DNA of 64,000 nt from Spirosoma validum (lineage in GTDB: Bacteria; Bacteroidota; Bacteroidia; Cytophagales; Spirosomataceae), in the NCBI RefSeq assembly GCF_014699035.1, contig NZ_JACXAA010000009.1:248001-312000 (forward strand). Direction: 5' to 3'. The translations under genes and the position numbers were made by a program. Below, one piece after another: positions 59,186-64,000 of this stretch (positions within the stretch are counted from its first letter, which is position 1; each line of letters begins with the position of its first letter). The notes below the pieces were generated by a model. That model was not told the origin of the DNA, did not search any database, and saw only the letters and a program-made list of their open reading frames with translations.

Positions 59186-59212
59186 CAAATCTATGCTTAA
59201 TCCTTTAAACAA
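59186..59212 (-). promoter_or_regulatory. Promoter with embedded operator before the LacI gene
   Basis: On the minus strand TAGATTTG (59193-59186) matches the -7 element TAnnTTTG, and TTG at 59212-59210 could be the -33 element, with 16 bases between. The palindrome GCTTAATCCTTTAAAC (59195-59210) fills this spacer. It fits autoregulation by LacI. The -7 element lies 18 bases upstream of the start codon. Confidence 0.65.
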
Positions 59213-59387
59213 AAAAATGTTATCCTGTCTTTTTTGCTGATTTTTTAACAAATAATTCTATTTTCTTTGGCGTCAGTAAGCCTTTCATTAGACGATAATC
59301 CAGATGAGAGACGATTTCCTCAACCGGTGCACCCCGTTTACATCTGGCTCTTGTCTATGCTACGGCATCCCAAAGAATTTATAAAGC

Positions 59388-59413
59388 AAAAAGGCCAGTG
59401 TTTCCGGCCTTTT
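59388..59413 (-). terminator. Terminator after the MerR/TipAS gene
   Basis: AAAAAGGCC (59388-59396) pairs with GGCCTTTT (59406-59413). On the minus strand the stem ends in GGCCTTTTTGC, a T-tract, 39 bases after the stop of the MerR gene at 59452. Confidence 0.8.
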
Positions 59414-59451
59414 GTACTAAAAAGTGTCCTCATTGCATAGCTGTCGACTAA

Positions 59452-60222
59452 TTAACTAAGCTGCGTATCGGAAAAATGGACCATTGCCTTATTCAGAAAA
59501 TGGGCATAGTCTGGATTTGCCTGGCCGTTCTGGCTGGTAAATCGCGGATCATCGATATACAGTTTGGCCAGCCCTTTGTAGGCTTCAGCCATGTTTTTCG
59601 ACTGGCAGACCGACTCACCCCAGAAACCCCGGATATTCTGGTAATGCCGGGCGATTTGCTGTTGTACAATAGCACTGGCCGGGTCCAGATTCACCATACC
59701 GGCTAAGGTCTGCGCAATGTCTTGTTGGTCAGCTTTTAACTGCTCAAAGCCCGCTTTATCCAACTGACGTAGTTTCTGTTCACTGTCTTCTACGGTTTTT
59801 GCGCCGTATTTGTCTATAGCCTCCTGCCGGTACTCCTGACCTTTCGGGAAGCCCTCATATAATTCTTCGTTCGTTAACATAACTCGGTCTCCTTTTAAAG
59901 TTGAAATCGTTTTGTCAATCGTTTTTAGCAACGTAGCGAGTCGATCCTGCCGAGCCTCAAGTGCTTGCTTATGACTCTCCAGCGCCGTTAACAGGTTAAA
60001 ATTGGGGTCTTCCAGAATATGGAAAATCTCTTCGAGTGAGAAATCCAGCTCTTTGTAGAAGAGAATCTGCTGCAGACGGATTAACTCATTCTGACCATAC
60101 AATCGATACCTGGCCTCGGTACGGACAGATGGTTTGAGTAACCCCAGGCGATCATAATGATGTAGTGTGCGCACACTGACACCCGCTAGTTTCGCCAGAT
60201 TTTTGACAGAATACGGTCGCAT
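59452..60222 (-). CDS. MerR-family regulator with TipAS ligand-binding domain
   Basis: A 256-residue transcriptional activator. The MerR HTH (residues 3-72) has YSVKNLAKLAGVSVRTLHHY and RYRLYGQNELIRLQQILFY. A dimerising coiled coil (LESHKQALEARQDRLATLLK) follows. The C-terminal domain, about 120-250, has the TipAS-type sequence ELYEGFPKGQEYRQEAIDKYG, QQQIARHYQNIRGFWG and KGLAKLYIDDPRFT. TipAS domains bind antibiotics and toxic ligands. The gene has a MerR-type promoter with a 19-base spacer just upstream (60249-60283) and probably controls its own expression. No efflux gene lies next to it. Confidence 0.93.
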   Translation of the reverse strand: MRPYSVKNLAKLAGVSVRTLHHYDRLGLLKPSVRTEARYRLYGQNELIRLQQILFYKELDFSLEEIFHILEDPNFNLLTALESHKQALEARQDRLATLLKTIDKTISTLKGDRVMLTNEELYEGFPKGQEYRQEAIDKYGAKTVEDSEQKLRQLDKAGFEQLKADQQDIAQTLAGMVNLDPASAIVQQQIARHYQNIRGFWGESVCQSKNMAEAYKGLAKLYIDDPRFTSQNGQANPDYAHFLNKAMVHFSDTQLS

Positions 60223-60248
60223 AGTTATACGTATCGGATTGACGGAAG

Positions 60249-60283
60249 CAAATGTAGGCTATGACGTAAGGGGAGAGTCAAGA
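60249..60283 (-). promoter_or_regulatory. MerR-type autoregulated promoter with Bacteroidota -7 element
   Basis: On the minus strand TTGACT (60281-60276) is followed by TACATT (60256-60251) with a 19-base spacer, the long spacer typical of MerR-controlled promoters. TACATTTG (60256-60249) also matches TAnnTTTG. The spacer contains CTCCCCTTACGTCATAG, which recalls the dyad recognised by TipAL-type regulators. The start codon lies 27 bases downstream. Confidence 0.6.
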
Positions 60284-60392
60284 AAAAGTTGAGCTTTTTT
60301 CATTTGAAGGTCAAGGGAATCCACGGCTCAGATTTAAAACAGTTTATTCATCGAAATCGACGGTTGCTCCGCTAACTGTACAAATCAACTAG

Positions 60393-60429
60393 GTGTAAAC
60401 ACGTGCTTTTTTCGAACAGGTGTTTACAC
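60393..60429. promoter_or_regulatory. GTGTAAACAC inverted repeat upstream of the LytTR gene
   Basis: Two 10-bp arms GTGTAAACAC / GTGTTTACAC separated by 17 bases, starting about 240 bases before the LytTR start codon. The function is not known. Confidence 0.4.
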
Positions 60430-60634
60430 GCTGGTCTCTCACGTGCCACCAAGTGAATTTTGGCAAGCCGAAGGAAGGCGTTTTAGTGTAATCGACTTTG
60501 TTAGTTAATTCACTGATCAGCAATACGTTTTCTGATAGCCAGCTTCCGATTGAGTCGATTCCACTGAGTCGGTCCGACCGTAATATTTCTTATTACCGAC
60601 CTCTTAACCGCCCGGCACTTGGGCCCTGTGTACC

Positions 60635-61048
60635 ATGAACACTTTTACTCAATATCCGTTAATGAAACCTGACTTTCGCAACACCCTTTCACGCCCTACT
60701 TTACCCACTAGTACACTCAGGATATACATGCGTGAAATCGGCAAATTCGATTTTCCCGTATCAGACCTGATGTATTTGCAGGCTTCCGGTAACTACAGCT
60801 GGCTTTATTGGAAGGATGGACAACGCATGCTGATGCCCCGTACCTTAAAATATTATATGGATCGACTACCGCATGAATGGTTTATCAGACTGCACCGCAA
60901 TTGCGTCGTCAATCTACATTACATAGAACGAATGGAGCGAATCAGTCAGGAGACCGGTGGTCTAATGTACTTACATTCAGGCCTGGTTTTGCCGGTGTCG
61001 CGTCGCCGATGGTTTGCTATCAGGCGATTGTTACCCCACCTCAATTAA
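60635..61048 (+). CDS. Stand-alone LytTR DNA-binding protein
   Basis: A 137-residue protein. The LytTR domain spans about 35-135 (KFDFPVSDLMYLQASGNYSW, PRTLKYYMDRLPHEWFIRLHR, NCVVNLHYIERMERI and LPVSRRRWFAIRRLLPHL). The block RxHRNCVVN is the usual conserved core. It lacks a receiver domain, so it is not a classical response regulator. In Bacteroidota such short LytTR proteins control envelope and polysaccharide genes. The gene stands alone and is followed by a 20-bp hairpin. It could regulate the pectin genes downstream or have remote targets. Confidence 0.85.
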   Translation: MNTFTQYPLMKPDFRNTLSRPTLPTSTLRIYMREIGKFDFPVSDLMYLQASGNYSWLYWKDGQRMLMPRTLKYYMDRLPHEWFIRLHRNCVVNLHYIERMERISQETGGLMYLHSGLVLPVSRRRWFAIRRLLPHLN

Positions 61049-61474
61049 TACGTTCGGCGTTAATGTGCTGAGTAGTCAGTTTTTTTTCACCCAAAATCCC
61101 TCTGCGTGAAGGGAAAGGTTCGTTATTAGGCAGATTGTCAACTGGAATGGGACTACGCCTAGATTAGTTATTGGTCGGTCTGACTTAGAAGCTGTATACT
61201 AAATTTCGTTTGTATCGAAATGCCTCTGAACCGTTTGACGAAGGGTTCAGAGGCATTTCGATATGATAACAGCTATTGCCATTTTTTCGGTATTTAGTCG
61301 TTTGTCAGCTAATGGCAATGGATAGGCTTGAGAACGTTACCGGGAACGATTGCGTAAAAAAAGGTCAATACTCTCTTGAATGAGTGCTGATTTTAGGAGC
61401 AATTTAGAGGTGAAATCGTGGGTGGTTCGGGTTAAAATCGAAACGCTGGTAACATCTTTCCCTTTTCGTATTCA
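61049..61474. other. Intergenic region before the GH28 gene
   Basis: A 426-base gap without a gene. It contains a 20-bp perfect hairpin at 61213-61263 (listed) and 210 bases of plain sequence before the GH28 start, where the pectin gene promoter would lie. No clear TAnnTTTG element was found by eye. Confidence 0.5.
61213..61263. terminator. 20-bp hairpin between the LytTR and GH28 genes
   Basis: TATCGAAATGCCTCTGAACC (61213-61232) pairs perfectly with GGTTCAGAGGCATTTCGATA (61244-61263) around an 11-base loop. It lies 164 bases after the LytTR stop. There is no long T-tract, so the role as terminator is inferred from its strength only. Confidence 0.55.
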
Positions 61475-63151
61475 ATGAAAATACTTTCAGGATTAACTAT
61501 AATGGTCATTTCGATGGCCTTTCGGTTAGATTTTTATCAATCCCCTAATCGAGTTAGGAGTGCTGTTACGTCGCGGGTTGCACATGGGCGCGATCTGCCG
61601 GAGGTGAAATTGCCGACTTTCCGAAAGGATACGCTTATCATCACCAAATTTGGCGCCGTTGCCGATGGCCTGACACTCAATACGTCGGCAATAACGAAAG
61701 CGATTGACCAATGCAGTCAGAAGGGTGGGGGCGTCGTTCTGGTTCCAGCAGGATTATGGGTAACCGGACCTATTTCACTAAAAAATAACGTTAATCTGCA
61801 TCTGGCTAAAGGGGCGTTGCTTCAGTTTACGGACCAACGTGAGGCTTACCCGTTGGTGAGCACCACCTGGGAAGGGGAGGATGCCATCCGAAATCAGGCC
61901 CCTGTTTCGGGAACCGACCTGGAAAATATTGCCATTACGGGCGACGGTATCCTGGATGGAGCCGGTGACACCTGGCGCATGGTCAAAAAAAGTAAGATGA
62001 CGGACGATCAGTGGAAGAAACTGGTGGCTTCGGGGGGCGTATTAAATGACAAAAAAGACATCTGGTATCCGTCGGCACAGTCGCTGAAGGGCGCCAGTGG
62101 AGTGACCAAAGCGGGACAGCCACTCAGCTACTACCAGGGGATAAAAGATTTCCTGCGGCCAAATATGCTGAGCTTAACCCGTTGCAAAAAGATTTTGCTC
62201 GAAGGCGTTACGTTCCAGAACTCACCTGCCTGGTGTCTGCATCCCCTTTTATGCGAGAACATTACGTTACGTAAGGTTACGGCCAAAAATCCCTGGTATG
62301 CACAGAACGGCGATGGACTGGATTTGGAATCATGCCGGAATGGGCTGGTGGAAGACTGTACGTTCGATGTGGGCGACGATGGCATCTGCATCAAATCCGG
62401 ACGCGACGAGCAGGGACGCAAGCGGGGGGTACCGACTGAAAATATCATCGTTCGTGGTTGTCGCGTGTATCACGCGCACGGCGGGTTCGTTATCGGTAGT
62501 GAGATGTCGGGTGGTGTTCGGAATCTATACGTATCGAACTGCACGTTCATGGGTACCGACGTTGGCCTTCGGTTCAAAACGGCACGTGGTCGTGGCGGAA
62601 TCGTGGAAAACATTTTCATCGATGGCATCGACATGACCGATATTGCGGGCGAAGCGATTCTGTTCGACATGTATTACGCTGCGAAAGATCCGGTGCCCCA
62701 ACACGGTGAATCGAATGAACTGCCTGCTATTCCGGCCCAACCACTTACCGAAGCAACGCCCCAGTTCCGGTCGTTTCAGGTACGTAATGTGCGGTGCAAA
62801 GGTGCTGAGACGGCCATCTTAATCCGTGGACTGCCCGAAATGGCCGTAAAAGATATTCTGATTGAAAATGCGGTGTTGCAGAGCCGGAAAGGATTGGTCT
62901 GCATTGAAGCGGAGCGTATAAATCTGAAAAATGTTGCTTTGCTTACCAGTGCCAAAACCGTGATGCAGTTTCAGAACAGCCAGAATGTAACGCTCGACAA
63001 GATTCGCTACACCAATGATGCCGATTTGTTAATGCATATCACCGGCGACCGTTCGCGGACGATCAATCTCTTGAATACCGATACGTCCCATGCGAAAAAA
63101 ACGGTTGTGGCGGATGCGAACGTTCAGGCCAATGCACTGACGATCAAGTAA
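61475..63151 (+). CDS. Secreted glycoside hydrolase family 28 (polygalacturonase-like)
   Basis: A 558-residue exported enzyme with an N-terminal membrane-targeting segment (LSGLTIMVISMAFRLDF). The right-handed beta-helix starts TKFGAVADGLTLNTSAITKA, and the GH28 catalytic motifs are N278-G-D280-G-L-D283, then G-D301-D302-G with the flanking CIKSG. The later helix turns carry a GSEMSGGV segment in place of the common GHG motif and RFKTARGR in place of RIK. GH28 enzymes cleave alpha-1,4 galacturonosyl links of pectin. The altered GHG motif and the DDxG-adjacent GESNEL insertion are typical of Bacteroidota GH28 groups acting on rhamnogalacturonan or substituted pectin, so the exact substrate is open. 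The next gene is a GH105 hydrolase. Confidence 0.9.
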   Translation: MKILSGLTIMVISMAFRLDFYQSPNRVRSAVTSRVAHGRDLPEVKLPTFRKDTLIITKFGAVADGLTLNTSAITKAIDQCSQKGGGVVLVPAGLWVTGPISLKNNVNLHLAKGALLQFTDQREAYPLVSTTWEGEDAIRNQAPVSGTDLENIAITGDGILDGAGDTWRMVKKSKMTDDQWKKLVASGGVLNDKKDIWYPSAQSLKGASGVTKAGQPLSYYQGIKDFLRPNMLSLTRCKKILLEGVTFQNSPAWCLHPLLCENITLRKVTAKNPWYAQNGDGLDLESCRNGLVEDCTFDVGDDGICIKSGRDEQGRKRGVPTENIIVRGCRVYHAHGGFVIGSEMSGGVRNLYVSNCTFMGTDVGLRFKTARGRGGIVENIFIDGIDMTDIAGEAILFDMYYAAKDPVPQHGESNELPAIPAQPLTEATPQFRSFQVRNVRCKGAETAILIRGLPEMAVKDILIENAVLQSRKGLVCIEAERINLKNVALLTSAKTVMQFQNSQNVTLDKIRYTNDADLLMHITGDRSRTINLLNTDTSHAKKTVVADANVQANALTIK

Positions 63152-63153
63152 AA

Positions 63154-63214
63154 GGTACCACGGGTTTTAACCCGTTCAGGGATTGACCAAAAACGGGTTA
63201 AAACCCGTGGTACC
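63154..63214. repeat. 23-bp inverted repeat, GGTACCACGGGTTTTAACCC element
   Basis: Left arm 63154-63176 and right arm 63192-63214 are exact reverse complements, with a 15-base loop. Each arm is itself a palindrome around ACGGGTT/AACCCGT. It closes the GH28 gene, with the stop at 63151, and precedes the GH105 gene. It has the same design and end (GGTACC / GGTACC) as the element at 48945. Confidence 0.85.
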
Positions 63215-63244
63215 GATAACGAACCTACGTTTACTCACTTTCTC

Positions 63245-64000
63245 ATGAAGAAGTTATTTTTTTTCTGCCTGCTTGCATTACCATCCTGTCTACAGGCGCA
63301 GTCTACGCCCTGGTCGCAGAAGATGACGGCCACGATCATGGCGACTTATCCGGATTCGATCATGTACAAAGGCGGGCGTGTTGCTCACTGGGATTACGAA
63401 ATGGGATTGGTGCTACACGCCATTACGCAGGTGTGGTATCGTACCGGCGATGCCCGCTATTTCAACTACGTCAAAAAACAGATGGACCGATACGTGAACG
63501 ACGATGGCACGATCCGGACCTACGATCTGAGCAAGTTCAATATTGATTTTGTTACGCCCGGCCGGTCGTTGCTGATGCTGTATGAGCAGACGCTACCGAA
63601 TAAAGAAAAGTACCGGAAAGCCGCTGACCTGCTCCGAAAACAACTGGCCGAACAACCTCGAACGAAAGAAGGTGGTTTCTGGCACAAACAAATTTATCCG
63701 AATCAGATGTGGCTCGATGGGCTGTACATGGCCGAACCCTTCTATGCGGAATACACCAAACTGTTTGACCAGGACGGGAAAGATTTCGAGGACATTATCA
63801 ACCAGTTTGTCTGGATGGAAAAGAATTCCCGTGACGCCAAAACGGGACTGCTCTACCACGGTTGGGATGAGAGCCGCCAGCAGAAATGGGCTGATCCCAA
63901 ATCGGGAAAATCACCGAATTTCTGGAGTCGGGCAATGGGTTGGTATGCGATGGCGCTGGTCGACGTACTGGATTACGTTCCGGCTACGCACCCACGCCGG
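63245..64000 (+). CDS. GH105 unsaturated rhamnogalacturonyl hydrolase-like protein (partial, cut by window end)
   Basis: The frame from ATG at 63245 is open to base 64000, giving 252 residues. A Sec signal (MKKLFFFCLLALPSCLQA) is followed by the GH105-type helical barrel: HWDYEMGLVLHAITQVWYRT, YDLSKFNIDFVTPGRSLLML, GGFWHKQIYPNQMWLDGLYM with the expected catalytic Asp158, and SPNFWSRAMGWYAMALVDVL. GH105 enzymes remove the unsaturated uronic acid from rhamnogalacturonan fragments. The C-terminus and its conserved aromatic residues lie beyond the window. The gene follows the GH28 gene on the same strand with a palindromic element between. Confidence 0.88.
   Translation, partial: MKKLFFFCLLALPSCLQAQSTPWSQKMTATIMATYPDSIMYKGGRVAHWDYEMGLVLHAITQVWYRTGDARYFNYVKKQMDRYVNDDGTIRTYDLSKFNIDFVTPGRSLLMLYEQTLPNKEKYRKAADLLRKQLAEQPRTKEGGFWHKQIYPNQMWLDGLYMAEPFYAEYTKLFDQDGKDFEDIINQFVWMEKNSRDAKTGLLYHGWDESRQQKWADPKSGKSPNFWSRAMGWYAMALVDVLDYVPATHPRR

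Larger units (their letters stand above)
59169..59451. other. Intergenic region between the LacI and MerR genes
   Basis: A 283-base gap. It holds the LacI promoter and operator (59186-59212), an AT-rich part (59210-59270) with many T runs and the MerR terminator at 59388-59413. No gene is seen. Confidence 0.5.
60223..60634. other. Divergent intergenic region between the MerR and LytTR genes
   Basis: A 412-base gap. Near its left end is the MerR promoter. In the middle a 10-bp perfect inverted repeat GTGTAAACAC (60393-60402) and GTGTTTACAC (60420-60429) with a 17-base spacer could be an operator for a regulator of the LytTR gene. No gene is seen. Confidence 0.5.

Noticed and set aside
44316..63214. 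CRISPR array or transposon ends formed by the large inverted repeats
   Set aside because: The repeats are single inverted pairs, not regularly spaced direct repeats, and no transposase or cas gene is in the window.

Overview
The window looks like chromosomal DNA of a Bacteroidota member close to Spirosoma (Cytophagales). The evidence is three SusC/SusD pairs, a FecR anti-sigma factor, a DUF1599 to DoxX-like (BT_3928-type) gene pair, promoters with the TAnnTTTG -7 element, few Shine-Dalgarno sequences, and about 50% GC. No insertion sequence, integrase, phage gene or CRISPR array is visible. Family assignments come from reading motifs, not from searches.

Layout. 1-1376: the 5' part of a secreted protein gene on the minus strand, then a mostly gene-free AT-rich stretch. 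1377-10478: FecR, SusC and SusD, then a Tat-type metallophosphoesterase and a secreted EEP-family hydrolase, possibly a uptake locus for a phosphorylated substrate. 10479-22415: housekeeping genes (tRNA-Lys, folP, DUF1599, DoxX-like, shikimate kinase, FadL-like porin, Gly/Tyr-rich lipoprotein, proS, a PadR/HAAS-TonB-like pair, SlyD-like FKBP, UV endonuclease). 22674-25016: an AlgI-type O-acyltransferase with an SGNH partner.

25556-36104 is the most interesting part. A same-strand run encodes a divergent FHA protein, a 27-residue membrane peptide, a transmembrane PP2C phosphatase, two membrane Ser/Thr kinases, a 1326-residue protein fusing a RodA/FtsW (SEDS) glycosyltransferase to a class B penicillin-binding transpeptidase, and a second FHA protein. 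The gene content matches the actinobacterial pstP-rodA-pbpA-pknA-pknB-fha locus, but here RodA and PbpA are one polypeptide and the kinases lack PASTA repeats. I infer a phospho-regulated peptidoglycan synthesis machine.

36147-64000 is a sugar-acid and pectin catabolism region. On the minus strand are a LacI regulator, three enolase-superfamily dehydratases and a UxuA-like mannonate dehydratase (all four with Tat-like leaders), two SusC/SusD pairs, a DUF4861 protein, a PQQ dehydrogenase with an inserted cytochrome c, a KDGal kinase, a KDPG/KDPGal aldolase and an ExuT-like transporter. On the plus strand are a GH28 polygalacturonase and the start of a GH105 hydrolase. A 16-bp palindrome recurs before the LacI gene and two dehydratase genes and probably is the LacI operator. 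The leaders suggest that sugar oxidation and dehydration occur in the periplasm, with the keto-deoxy acid imported, phosphorylated and split. Several intergenic regions carry large palindromic elements that form at least two families.
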